Source: Anthopleura xanthogrammica
Lineage: Eukaryota; Cnidaria; Anthozoa; Actiniaria; Actiniidae
Direction: 5' to 3'
Assembly (NCBI GenBank): GCA_964019055.1
Contig: OZ025220.1
Span: forward strand, 2,727,978-2,791,977
Length of the DNA stretch: 64,000 nucleotides
Both the position numbers and the translations under genes were made by a program. Of the stretch, positions 1-10,942 are shown piece after piece. The notes beneath the pieces were generated by a model, which searched no databases, was not told the origin of the DNA, and saw only the letters and a list, made by a program, of their open reading frames with translations. Numbering within the stretch: the stretch's first letter is position 1; the number at the start of each line of letters is the position of its first letter.

Positions 1-1384
1 TCCTTGGCAGCCTTTGAGTGTCGACGTATAAAGTTGCTCCAAGGCTGGCGGCTCGATTCCATTCCAAATTTTGGCCTTCTTCCAGGGCTCGTCTTTGCTA
101 TAACCATACCTTCAAGGACAGAAAAAGAGAAGAAAAAATACATGAATATTTTTGGAACAGATAAGTCAGTTCAGACGTCAAACTTTTGCTGAGTAACAGC
201 TAAGAAAAAGTCAACTATTATATAAGACAACAGCTCATTTGCTGAGCGCCAGAGACAGCGTGTTAAGTTTGGCCTACATACTTCTGCTAGTTTCAAGGAA
301 AACAGTCGGTGCTCGAATGCAAAGGCAATTATATTCGACGCGGCAAAAGTTTGATGTCTTAATTGGGCCTTATTTGCAATAATATCACGCAATTGAAGTG
401 AAGAAACTGCCTGGAATAAAAGGTCCCCGAGATAAGGTCTCTCAAAAACAATGCGGTTTATTTTAAAGTCACGCGTTTACCTTAACAAACTTTTGAAAAA
501 TAAAACCTAAAAACGGCTATTCAAACCGGATATTTGCTGTTAACAACTCAATCAATAATCAGTTTATTACAAGAGCCAGCCACAATATCACAGAATTTTC
601 ATTCGTATGGATGAAGTCGTATGGGCCAAACATTGAAATTTACATCAAACAATGAGTTTAGGATGCATTCTGATAAAAATAAAATGTATGCTGTTACTGC
701 TAAAAAGTTGCTTAAAAACTTTTCTAGTTATTCAAACAAGATCTGCTTCAACATTAGACACCATCAAGATCCTTCATGATTTCAAGCCTCTCTTCAAATC
801 CAACTGCTCTTCCCTTGCCTGCTTTTTCGTATGCTCAAGCTACGTGCCGTTCTGCTTTTCCACTGATCGCATCAATTGTCCTTGCCATGCCATTTGCAAG
901 CAAGTCAAAAACAGCTGCCTTCATCTTTTTCAACTCATCGGAATAACCTGGCCTCTCCACCTTCGTTGCAAGAAATTCACTACTTCGCCGCTCTGCCTTC
1001 ATCCGCCATCACCCAACTTCACAAGCACAGCACCATCTACATCAAGTTCCACAGCACCATCTACATCAAGTTCCACAGCATCATCAACAACACATACTGA
1101 AGAACATTCAAAGAAAAAAGTAATAGACATTATCATTCAACTGTAAGATTTGAATAAACCGTTTTAACTCAAAGTTGAGATCAATAATATTCTTCACTTA
1201 AACTTAGCTGCGCGCATAGTGGCCTTGTATTTTTGCTTTTTGCGCTACCTTGAACCTTTTCATGCTTTCTAACTTTTTTAATCGAATGCCTTTATTTGAA
1301 TATGGTTGCTCAATCAGTCTTAGAAAATGTTACAAGACTAATGAAATATCCTCTTATTTGAAGTACGGATTGATTACATCTCGT
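1..1384. other. No supported gene; AT-rich flank
   Basis: No reading frame here has a recognisable domain. A plus-strand frame at 652-1146 is open for 164 codons, but its only notable part is a Ser/Thr/Pro-rich tail made by a short duplicated unit (about 1026-1085, the DNA unit contains CACCATCTACATCAAG). It could be part of an exon or chance. The stretch ends at the inverted terminal repeat of the next element. Confidence 0.5.
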
Positions 1385-1401
1385 CACCAGAAATATGGGA
1401 C
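1385..1401 (+). repeat. Left terminal inverted repeat of RAG1-like element
   Basis: CACCAGAAATATGGGAC; all but the first base match the reverse complement of 5849-5865. Similarity fades inward over about 25 more bases, with a shared CGCGCA block. Confidence 0.75.
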
Positions 1402-1504
1402 ATTCTGAGCAAGCGCGCATGAGTACAGCGGTAAAGCCCATTGCGAAGCAAGATGGCGGACGTTAGACCAAAGCGTTCTTCGCGGAGTATAAATCTTACA
1501 TAAT

Positions 1505-2216
1505 ATGAGCAGCGTGGACTTTGAAGAGCAACAAGACAAAAAGAAAAAAATGTCAATCTCAAAATATTGGCATTTATGAAGCAGAAAGAGTGATCGGAAA
1601 AAGGGGAAATGGAGAGGTATGTTTGTGATTATTTAGTTTGTTGTGAGAATTTTGAACTTAAACTTAAGTTTCTTATCTTGATTAATATTTTTTGTGTAAA
1701 TAGGATGCTATGTTTCTGGTAAAATGGAAAAACTTCAGTGCCTTCGATTCTACGTGGGAGCCGGTACATCATCTATCTAAAGCACTGCTTGATTATTTCA
1801 ACAAACCGAAACCACCTCAGAATTTAGTGCAGGAACACGTAGATCTGTTAAGAAGTTCTATGATGTCTGCACTTAGAGGAAAAGCAGTTATTCAGAATAT
1901 TACACTGAACTTCAGACACGATGTCTTTAAATATTTATTCTATGGAAGAGGAAGAAACCTAGTTTATGGAAGATTTGCTTTATTTGATCTTCGTGATTTT
2001 TCTAAATGTAATCTACCTCAAGACTGGTGCACTATATATGACATTCATGGAGATGGAACTAAGGCTCATTTTCCTGTCAAAATGAGATTTTTTCTCGCAA
2101 AAACGCCTAAAACACATCACTGCGACCACACGGGAAATATCCAAGAGTCCAACTGCATGCATGTAGAGAAGATCTCAATTAGACTGGCAAAAATATCAGG
2201 TACATGTGTCCACTGA
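1505..2216 (+). CDS. Chromodomain protein of the RAG1-like transposon (two exons, one frameshift)
   Basis: Exon 1 runs from ATG 1505 to 1616 (donor GTATGT at 1617); exon 2 starts at 1704 after a TAG acceptor and ends at a stop at 2216. The junction completes a chromodomain: exon 1 gives IYEAERVIGKRGNGE and exon 2 continues DAMFLVKWKNFSAFDSTWEP, with the FLVKW and TWEP signature. Chromodomains read methylated histone lysines. The acidic N-terminus starting MSSVDFEEQQDKKKK is in a different frame; removing one A from the A7 run at 1544-1550 would join it to the domain. The C-terminal half has a Cys/His cluster (HHCDH, CMH) but no family I recognise. It faces the transposase tail to tail. Total length is about 207 aa. 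Confidence 0.7.
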
Positions 2217-2675
2217 TTAGATATCATTAGATATGTAGTATGGCTGAATATTAATTTTGGTGAGTCACAGAATTTTGATGAGCTACAGGAGACTCAAATA
2301 AAAGTGCATTTATTTTATTATTTGACTGAAGAAAAGATGTATACAAAATAACTGAAACTTTGAGTGAAAAAAAAAAAGAACTATAAATAAATAAATATTA
2401 TTATTCTAAATATATATATTATAAATAGTTATAAAGGATTGTTTGAATAGAGTACAAACACTAAAAGTGTGCAACAATACTTAGCAGTAAATAATGCTAA
2501 TTAAACAACAGGAAACAGAAGGATAAGTATAATTTAGCAGTATTTAACATTATTTATGATGCACAATTTTAGTGTTTGTACTTTATATATGTGCAATATG
2601 TAATTTTACACTAGTAGTAAAATATATATGGCAGGTTTGTTGCCATAAACATGGGATATTTACAATTTACTGTTA

Positions 2676-5431
2676 TTAAACTATTCTCTTCAGTTCCTCA
2701 ATGATTTTGTCTTTCTTCATTTTTGCAATACCCTTTATATGTACATTTTGTTCCTGGTGTCTTTGCTTTAAAAGTTTTTTAAGCTGGACAACTGACATGT
2801 TGAAAAAATCTTCATCTACATTCTGTTGCTCACTTGAAGTTGTGGGGCAGTTCTCAGTTTCAGGTAACATTTTCTGCCTTTTTGCAGCCCGTAACTCTTT
2901 GATTCCAGCTTCCCAGTATTCTGATTTTTTCTTGCTGTAAGTGTTTTTCACCCTGTCATGTTTTACCAACATTTGTTGATGGCCTTCTGTGAGAAGAATA
3001 TCCCTTGTAGCATCCCATTTATTTGACTTGTGAAAGAAAATCTTTTTTGCTGTATCATTTTTTTTCTCCACTCCCTGGCCTGTAAATTGTTTCAGTGACC
3101 CATATTTAGAAATAAAAGTAGGGATGTGATATGGTATCATGTGAAAATATGGAGTCACCCTTGGCCTTTCATACCCAGTCCTTTTACCTCTTAGGGAGCA
3201 GTACAGATCAATCCACTCACATCCCTTCTTGAAGATTTTTCCTGAGTCTTCTTTCTCAAGATTAAAGTCAGTTAGTATTTCATATAGATCATTGAAGCTT
3301 GTCCAAATATTCTTGACAGTAGAGCATGTTTCACGGTTTAAGATGCCATCAAGCTTACTAGGTAAGAGTTTCAAAAGCTTTTTTTTGTCTTTACCAAGCA
3401 AACTTGTAAAATCACGGATGTCGCTTGCAGAGCCATCTGCATTTTTTATCCTCCAGACTGAAAAAGACACCCCACAGTCATTTATGGCTTATTTTCAAAG
3501 TGAAGAGATTCTGATTTTTTTGCTGTGCTACTGAATTCACTATTCAAGGCATCTTTCTCAGAAACTTCTGAAACTAAATTCTTTAATAGTTTGTCAGTAA
3601 CTCTTAAGAGAAGATGCAGCTCATCAGGAATTATGTGATCTAGTTCTATTTTTATCAGTGGAGGATGCACACATCCATAGTTGCTAGTTTTAGGTTTACT
3701 TGAACAGGTTTGAAGATCTTCAAGTGTTCTTTTCATGTCCTTGCTCTCATAAAATGACTTTGGTTTTGAGGTATCCCATCTATCACAAGCTGCAATCTTG
3801 CACCACAAACAGGCATACACCGAGTTGGCAGCGTTTAAGCCCATTACCATTAAAAGGAATTTATAATCTCCTCCAAGGAAAATTTCTAAATCAAAATCCT
3901 GTTCATTGACTCTTATTTTCCCTTCAGAAATTAAATTGTTAATTTCCTCAAACAAGGAGGAAAATGAATGGTGAATAGTTTCATAGTTTTCATCCCCATT
4001 TACTACACCAACTACTGTGTTTCCTTTGCATGACATCACTTTCTCTTCTTCTTGGAGTACAGAAAAGGAAAGAAGAATGAAGGTAGTAGATTTTGTCATT
4101 TTAGATCCATCTCCACTGAACTTGACTTGTATAGGATTGTTTTTAAAGCAATTTGGGTCTTCCTCTAATAACTTCTCAACTTTCTGTTTCAATGCATCCC
4201 TTAGGTTTAATTGAGCTCCAGGGTACTGTCCTGGTGTTCTTTCAATGTGCATTAATTGGTTCAGGTTTTTTCTAGCTTGTTTTATCAAATAAGACTTTGG
4301 AAGACCATTTTCTACCATGGTCAACTCATGGTAGAACTCATCAGCAATATAAAATTTGTCAAGAAGAAATAAAACCTGTTCTATCTTTTCCTTATCCTCT
4401 TCACCAAGGTCATTGTACTCAATGACCTGCTTTTTGCCACTAGTATCTTCCATGTTAATTGATTTGATTTTGAGGCCAAAAGATTCACAGAACCACAGAG
4501 CACAGTGTATTCTGGTTTTTAACTCTTTGATTTTTCTTCTGGCTTGTTTTTTACCCACTTCACATATTTTTTTGCCTGAACATGACTGTTCATTTTCAAG
4601 TTTACTGATGTAATCAGCTAGCTGTTTATTAACTTCCTCTTGTTCTTCTAGTTCTTCCTTGTAGTTGTTGATCTCATTCGTTAAACCATCAAAAAGTTCC
4701 TGCTTCTCTTGTTCTAAGTTGTCATATTTTTGTCTCCATTCTTCAATATTACGCAAAAGTGTGATATTTTCTTCTTTAAGTTCAGTCACAGACTCAACTT
4801 CTCCTCTCCTTATACTAACTTTGCACTTCAGATTGAAAAGTGTTTTTCTTTTCCTGCCTTTAACTGTTGAGAACAGCCTCTTAACTCTCTTTCCTTCATC
4901 CTTAAAACGTTCATGCAAACGATCATTTTTGGACTTTAGGGAAAACCAGGCACAAGGTATTGTTTTGTTGATCAGGTCAACATAATTGTAATTTTTGCAG
5001 TCTTTCAAGCTTACTTCCCCAAGGGTCTCATAAGCAGCTTTCAGAACTGGATATGGGATTTCTATTGCAAAGATGTGCTCATAACAACTAGCTCTCTCTT
5101 GATTTAAATAGGATAGAGGTGGATCTACGACTTTTAATTGCTGGCCAAGGATATTTTTTTGATACAGAGCAAGAACGTCTGACATTTTGACAGCCAAGAA
5201 GCAACCTTTACAGAATTTTTTACAGACCTTGTAATACCTGAAGTTTTGATTGGTATCCTGTGGAATCCAGACTGAGAGAGCCTGGGTAACAAAACAAGAT
5301 GGTGGACCAAATGCGAAGTGGATTTTGCTTTTTGGCCCGATTCCTAACTTAAATTCTCTCTTTGTATTGTTCGAAATGGCGGAAAGCCCTAAAATATGGA
5401 TTTGCTGTTTATCGTAGAATTCAGCATTCAA
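2676..5431 (-). CDS. RAG1/Transib-superfamily-like DDE transposase (single frameshift)
   Basis: Two adjoining minus-strand frames (5431-3482 and 3470-2676) make one protein of about 915 aa; a one-base loss near 3482 shifts the frame. The N-terminal part has basic and Cys-rich segments and a long coiled coil (about residues 210-300). The catalytic region has SGDGSK (first Asp), FLGGDYKFLL (second Asp), then GLNAANSVYACLWC. In RAG1 the second Asp is followed by the same GL-x-A-x2-SVY-x-C-x2-C pattern at the same 19-residue distance. After the frameshift comes YFHMIPYHIP, GS and GQGVEKKN, matching the RAG1 zinc-binding H-x4-H and the G-x-E-x2-N block with the catalytic Glu. All three acidic residues and the four zinc ligands are present. 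Cleavage and joining of element ends is the expected role. The 5431 start is TTG; the true start may lie elsewhere. Confidence 0.75.
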
Positions 5432-5848
5432 AGGAACCTATTAAAATGTGTTTTTTTAACGTGAAAAACACATCATTTCATCGAGGAAGTATTCTACTTT
5501 TTGAACTTAGGTCACCGGTGAGTGTTCGTTTTATTATATTTCTGCTTCAGGGGAATAAGACAGTGCATTTTTATCAAATCGTCGCTTCTACTAAGGTACA
5601 TATGGACATTAAACTGCATTTAAGAATTCGTTGAGGGAACCTGTTTTGGATGTTTAACTGGGCAAATCGCTAGACGTAATCAGTTCTTCTTTGTCTAAAT
5701 ATTGTCGTACGAGGTCACCGAAATTTCGATAAGTTCTCGTATTCGAGAAAATACACTTTTTTTCTGTTTTATCATACATTTTCTATGAATTTCAGTAGCC
5801 ATTTTTAAAGGGAAGTGACCTAAAATGCGTGTGCGCGAACTTCTGCCC

Positions 5849-5865
5849 GTCCCATATTTCTGGTA
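5849..5865 (-). repeat. Right terminal inverted repeat of RAG1-like element
   Basis: Read on minus this is TACCAGAAATATGGGAC. It differs from the left end only in its first base (T for C). It lies about 420 bp upstream of the transposase frame. Confidence 0.75.
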
Positions 5866-6424
5866 ACTTTACAACTTGGCTCTGACCTAATTTTTTTTTT
5901 CCTTGAAATGTCTAAGGTAAAAAAATAAAAAACTTAATTTTAAAGAAAAATATATTATAAGATGTTATAGTGTCAGTATCATCTAGCATATTATTAACTT
6001 TTCAAAAATCTACTTCTATGGTCCGTGCATAAAATTAGCGAAATAGAAATAATCGGTTTTCAGTCTCCGGGCTATTGGTAAGATTTTGAGGTGTGATGCC
6101 TTCGTATCGCACCAACACAGCTACTCGGGGAAAAAATCAAGCCCTTTTATTTTCAAATTTTAAATTGGGATAAAACCGTTTCACATACCTCATCCAAACT
6201 TCATTTGGATGATGAACCATGTTGACATTTCCGGCTTCATCCTCTTCTTCTCCCCATCCAAAATTTAACCAGTGGACCTATATACAAAAAAAAAACCTTT
6301 ATGAATACCACATTATTCAAAATTAATTCAGCTGATTGGCGCATGAAAGCAATACAATCTAACACCAGTGGAAACATCAGTTAGATCAGCAACTTCTTAT
6401 TATCCATTAGACAGACACAATTTT
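5866..6424. other. No gene seen
   Basis: AT-rich intergenic sequence between the RAG1-like element and the next gene remnant. I see no domain-bearing frame and no clear repeat. Confidence 0.5.
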
Positions 6425-7690
6425 TTAAAAAGTTTTAATGCTAACCTTCTGGAAGCTAATGGCCTTCTTGTCCGTCCTCTTCTTCTGGTGCTTGTAGAAA
6501 GCTTTATATCCGGCTTTGCAGTTTAAAAACATGGCTTGCTCCATTTGGTGTACCTTGAAAGGTTTTCGTTGGTTTGCTTCCTCAACAACCGTTGCCCATT
6601 CCGATGGGAGGTGGACCACCGCGCTCCGCTTTCTCTTCTCGATTTGGGCAAAATCGGTGTCGTTTGGGAGGAAGGTGTGGCCACGCGTCAGAAACTTGTG
6701 GTTCACCATTGATTACACACCTTTCCTAACCAACTCACAGTAGAGCGCGATGATAACAATGTTTTTGTTCTGTCCACCACACCCATTGGAATAGCTGATG
6801 AGAAATTTTGCTCCTGTTGAAAAAAAAGTAAAAGTTAGAACGTAAGACTGAAGTTTGTGCGCGCAATGGATTTAAGTCACGCAAAAAATGGCGTCTCCCT
6901 TCCTTATAGGCTGAAAATTTATTTCAAAATATTGCAAGCAATGTTGCAAGTCATGTTCACACGATAAAATTTGTTTCAAGCGACATTACAGCAAGTTAAA
7001 TGCTACAATAGTTATGTTATTGAAAATGTTGCTCTGTCTCCGTACCTTAACAAAGCCGGAACAAAATCAGTCTGGAATATTTAAAAAACGTCTTCAACTG
7101 AATTAATGTTTACCCCCTTTCATTTAGAAAAAAAATGGACATGAACTTGTTTTACTGGCATCGCCAAATTCAGTTCAGGAGTACGTAAATACATTGAAAC
7201 ATTATGATCTCTTGTTATCGCTAAATATGTAGAAATCATAAAAAAATAGAATCTCACTCGGGTTCATGCTAGCTCTGAAGTGTCCTTATCACGAAATAAA
7301 GAGTCCCCCTTCAAACCTGTGGTAGTTCGAGTACATTATTGGTAATCAATCATTAAAACCTGTCCATGTATCTTTTAAAAAGCTTTGTCAGTCTCAGCTT
7401 TGTAGCTTTTCAGGTTTAATCTTTATGGAAATAAGTATATACAGTGATCATTTTACCTTATCTGATGTTTTCAAGATAGTGCTTGAGACATGACGCGAAC
7501 TCGGAGGAACCATGCTTAGCGACGGTTTTGTCCCACATGTACATACAACCCTGTTCTGCCACGCAGTCGTGTATGCCGAAGTTGTATGTCCACAGTTGTC
7601 GTTGGTAAAACATGTCATTGTGTGTTAGTGTGGGTGTGGGTAAGTTCTGCTGAAAGTCGTATGTCTACTGCGTCAACAGAACAGAAGTCA
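6425..7690 (-). pseudogene. Degraded transposon-type RNase H-like protein (GHTFLPND family)
   Basis: At least two exons are visible. The upstream one (about 7690-7460) reads [19 protein letters not shown] and [15 protein letters not shown]; the downstream one (6813-6425, acceptor CAACAG) reads GCGGQNKN, then [13 protein letters not shown]. These motifs belong to a large uncharacterised family common in cnidarians, probably transposon derived. It is broken: an in-frame TAA at 6713-6715 between the GGQNKN and GHTFLPND blocks, another TAA just before the donor near 7460, and a frame change near 7650. The C-terminus is a Lys-rich tail ending at 6425. No termini were found. Confidence 0.6.
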
Positions 7691-8075
7691 ATGTCATGGG
7701 AGACATCTCGTTAGCGTGGCCCACGTTTTCCCTGCATCTTCTTTATCGTTTCTTTTGCAAGAATATCCTTGCTCAGCCGTTTCGTGGTGTTTTCTAAGTT
7801 GGAGGGAGTCGCCAGAGATTGTCGCAGGTAGCGCACGTATCCGTCCTTGGCCTTCCAAATCCAAGATTAAACTGAAAAAAAAAAGAAAGAATAAATATAA
7901 CTATTAATTCTGATAAAATAATTTTTTGTTATAAGCGACTTCTTTATGAACTTATCTTTAGGTAATGAATGAAAAATGTTATCTATTTCCAAGAGTTTAG
8001 ACATAAAATGTTGCCAAATAATATCTGGATTATCTAAATTACATCATCAAAAAATCATGCTAAGTTCTGGTTTAA

Positions 8076-8421
8076 AGGGGCACTTAGACCAAAAGCCATG
8101 AAAATTTAAAATGAATTGAAGCTTACTGAATCCTCTCTATATGAACACAATGATTACCATGAAGCAATATTGTGCTTTCATCCAAATGAGATACACAAAT
8201 TCTCTAAAGTTATTAGCATTTAGATTCGAAGTAAATGACTTCATTTACTTCACCCTATTGGTCTTTGAGATTTCAAAACGAAATTTCTTTAGGTTAATAA
8301 GCTTAAAGCGCACAAATTTTAATGAATTTTAGTTGGTTTTATATGTACAATCACTTTTATGTATACATTATCGCTTTACAATTTATTTTAAATTCCCATT
8401 GTTATTGGTCCAAGTGCCCCT
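8076..8421. mobile_element. piggyBac-type MITE with TTAA target duplication
   Basis: AGGGGCACTTAGACCAA at the left matches, with one mismatch, the inverse of the right end (TTGGTCCAAGTGCCCCT). Both ends are flanked directly by TTAA (8072-8075 and 8422-8425), the piggyBac target. The 346-bp interior has no coding signal, so this is non-autonomous. Confidence 0.75.
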
Positions 8422-8724
8422 TTAAGGCCTATTTTCTCTTGTTGTTTTAACATGAACATTACCGAAATTGGCATTTCTATTTCTTTAAAAAAACAATGTT
8501 GAACAAACAGAAGGGATGTAATGTTATGATATGTTTCTTCCATGATTTCATTGGAGGTCAATAAAATGTATTGACAAGACAAAAGTGTCTCAGTAGTGTT
8601 GAAAGTTATAAAGTTATTGGTAGAATAAAGTGAAGATATCAATCCCATGAAAAAGATGTAATTGCCAAGGTGTAAGAGTCAAATACACTTAAAGAAAACA
8701 ATGAAATTAGAGACTTTTACTTTT

Positions 8725-8786
8725 AAATAAATATTAAGCTAATACACCTATTAAAATACTAAGGTGTATTAGCTTAATATTTATTT
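8725..8786. repeat. Perfect 25-bp inverted repeat (hairpin)
   Basis: Arms 8725-8749 and 8762-8786 are exact reverse complements (AAATAAATATTAAGCTAATA then CACCT) around a 12-base loop. RNA from either strand would fold into a 25-bp stem. Confidence 0.85.
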
Positions 8787-8855
8787 CATGGGTTTTGCAA
8801 CTTCACTCTACCTGTTAAAATATTTGCATGCAATAATTAAAACTTTGTATATGTG

Positions 8856-8858
<3 letters not shown>

Positions 8859-8914
<56 letters not shown>
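8859..8914. repeat. (TA)n microsatellite
   Basis: About 28 uninterrupted TA units, directly preceded by a short TATG-type tract. Confidence 0.9.
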
Positions 8915-8928
8915 CCTCCCTTCAATCA

Positions 8929-9399
8929 TCAGGGACTTTTATAGTACTCTAGTGCGATTAATGTTGCAATAATCTTTTCTCCTGGTTGATTAAATTCTAA
9001 ACAGGGCAAAGGAGATTCCGCAGTCTTCTGCCATTCCATGAAGTATGCTTGCTTACATTCACCATGTGCATCAAAACGTGTCTGTAGCCACAGTGTCTGA
9101 ATATCACTCACTGACATTCCAACGTTTGCATGAGTTGTGATGAAATTTCGTAGCTCTTTCCTTATACCCACTTTGTGAAACAAAATAAATGGAACCAGAA
9201 CCGAATTCTTTACCTGAGCAATAATCTGATGTCCTCGGCAAAAAAAGTACACTCGACTAACCAGTAGTGCATCATTTGTCAACCTGTAAAGACGCTGTGG
9301 CTGGTCACACATGGTTTTACCATCCTTCCATCTTGTAGGTTTAAGTCCTTCATTTTTTCCATTGTTATGGAGACAGTTTGGACACCACAGAGTTAACAA
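8929..9399 (-). CDS. Zinc-ribbon-like transposon-type protein fragment
   Basis: A 156-aa frame with a leading CPNC pair and an aromatic/basic core (RLYRLTNDALLVSRVYFF), followed by a helical Leu-rich region. It resembles the N-terminal zinc-ribbon region of uncharacterised proteins of the DUF6729 kind that are repeated in cnidarian genomes; this comparison is from memory. It ends next to the TA microsatellite. No partner domain is present downstream, so it is probably a fragment. Confidence 0.4.
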   Translation of the reverse strand: MLTLWCPNCLHNNGKNEGLKPTRWKDGKTMCDQPQRLYRLTNDALLVSRVYFFCRGHQIIAQVKNSVLVPFILFHKVGIRKELRNFITTHANVGMSVSDIQTLWLQTRFDAHGECKQAYFMEWQKTAESPLPCLEFNQPGEKIIATLIALEYYKSP

Positions 9400-9749
9400 T
9401 AAGCCAGTACCTAACGGGTGTCAGATTATTATATGTTGTTGTTGATATTCCTCATAATTATCTGATGAACTCGAAGATACTGACGCCACGAGACACCTCA
9501 ACTGTTGACTTTGTATTATCACACCCTGTTGAAGACGCCAAATATCATATCTGGATTCAATCCCACTCAAAATGGTTCTGATGCTTTTTAAGCTTGATTT
9601 AGAAATTGGTGTCTATTTGATGAGAATACGATAATATCAAAAGATTTAAAAACACTATAAAGAAAGAACGTTTGTCAGCCATATTGTATTCTAACACTAA
9701 AACGAAAACCGCTGGGCAGACCTGCGAACCTTAAGCACAGGAATACTCA

Positions 9750-10061
9750 TCATGTGTACCACGGGAAACCTGGCTCACAACAAACACGAGAAGAACCACA
9801 AGAACAATGAGAACCATGAGAACCACAAGAACCACGAGAACCAAAGCTTATCAACCACGACATCGATTCATCCCACTTCCCGAAAGGGGTTCCATCGTCT
9901 CCTATTGCTACTTTGAAAGCACCTTTTCTCTCTCCAAACCAAATCAATTTCTCACTTTCCTCTCTATATTTATCTGTTTCAAAGTAAAATGTACTTAAGC
10001 TTATTAGCATTTCTTCAAGATCTCTGTAAAGGCCATGCACTTGCTGGTCAACAGGTAACAC
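9750..10061 (-). pseudogene. Fragment of RNase H-like protein with Gly/Ser repeat tail
   Basis: The conserved-looking part is AFKVAIGDDGTPFGKWDES followed by WLISF, a motif of uncharacterised transposon-type proteins. The frame then runs into a simple repeat (AGAACCAYGAGAACCACA on plus, about 9787-9845) that encodes a GSCGSHGSH-type tail, and stops. The tail is repeat translation, not a real C-terminus. Confidence 0.45.
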
Positions 10062-10429
10062 AGTTCAAAAAAACAGATTTACTGCTACTTAAAGTTAATG
10101 TAAAGGACACTTTTTGAAGCATTTCCTTTGCATTTAATTTTTTTATTAAATTCCTAAAAGGTATATTTCAGTGACCTTTAATTGGTATCTTATATCTCTT
10201 TAATGAAGTGTTTTGGAATGAGTTTTATAGGTTCATAAATACTGCCTTAAGTGACTTTAATTATCATAATTAATGTCTAACAAATTGATCATTTAAGTCT
10301 ATTTAAGTTATCTTAATTGGATATTTAATCTTTAAGTATAAATGTGAAAAATGAATAACATTAGGATTTAATTTACTTTTAAGTCACATTACAGTGAGGA
10401 CACTCGAACCATGAACAGTAGGACGTTTT

Positions 10430-10909
10430 TCAGACGTTTTTTCTGCATTTTTTTGTAACCGACCAATCAGCGCTTAGATCTTGAACGCTGAGGACTTGCA
10501 AATTCTCTGTGTGTTCGATTGCTCTTCGGTCAAGAGCACTGATCGTCGAGTTGGCGTTTTGGCGTGCATTAGACTGATATCTGTGACCTGTATTTGAATT
10601 ACTGCTACTGTTCCAGGCTGAGCCCAGTCCAATTTTTTTGGGTTGTAATTTCTTATTAGAGTCCTGCGATTGTGGGTGATCATCTCCCTTTATCCTATCC
10701 AGTTCAGCCTCTAGCACACGTTTCTCTGCTAACAACAACTTGTTGGGCGATGGAAAGAAAGTTTCTAAGTCTTCGTGCTTTACATACTGCAAAGATCTCC
10801 TTGATCGAAATCCTCTGCTTTCAAAGTATGGTGAAAACCGCTCAAGTTTCAGTCCTGGAGATAACGATTTTAGCCAAGAATGAACTTCACTAGTAGAACT
10901 TTCTGCCAT
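10430..10909 (-). CDS. SAM-domain accessory protein of the IS630-like element
   Basis: 159 aa from ATG at 10909. Residues about 8-75 (VHSWLKSLSPGLKLERFSPY ... EDLETFF ... LLLAEKRVLEAEL) form a SAM domain: a WL start, a helix-ending F-x-Y, the DLETFF helix and a final charged helix. SAM domains self-associate, often into polymers. The rest is Ser/Asn-rich and low complexity, ending with a basic tail. The stop sits next to the transposon end. It follows the transposase on the same strand, so the two could share a transcript. It may be an exon of a longer gene; no donor is evident. Confidence 0.6.
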   Translation of the reverse strand: MAESSTSEVHSWLKSLSPGLKLERFSPYFESRGFRSRRSLQYVKHEDLETFFPSPNKLLLAEKRVLEAELDRIKGDDHPQSQDSNKKLQPKKIGLGSAWNSSSNSNTGHRYQSNARQNANSTISALDRRAIEHTENLQVLSVQDLSADWSVTKKCRKNV

Positions 10910-10942
10910 GGTTTATGAAGGGTTCAATACTGAATAAACGCT

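Larger units (their letters stand above)
1385..5865. mobile_element. RAG1/Transib-like DNA transposon with convergent chromodomain gene
   Basis: The two ends share a perfect 16-bp inverted core (ACCAGAAATATGGGAC). The left end starts CAC and the right end TAC, and weaker matching continues inward to GCGCA. Between them lie two convergent genes: a chromodomain protein on plus (1505-2216) and a RAG1/Transib-like transposase on minus (2676-5431). CAC at the ends is typical of Transib, RAG and CACTA/Chapaev elements. The five bases flanking each side (ctcgt and acttt) do not match, so the target duplication is lost or the exact ends are one or two bases off. The element is 4.48 kb, long enough to be autonomous, but both genes carry a frameshift. 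Confidence 0.75.

Noticed and set aside
652..1146. 164-codon plus frame as a secreted Ser/Thr-rich protein
   Set aside because: No ATG context, domain or splice support; the Ser/Thr part is a short DNA duplication.
1380..5870. Five-base target duplication for the RAG-like element
   Set aside because: The flanking bases ctcgt and acttt do not agree, so I do not claim one.
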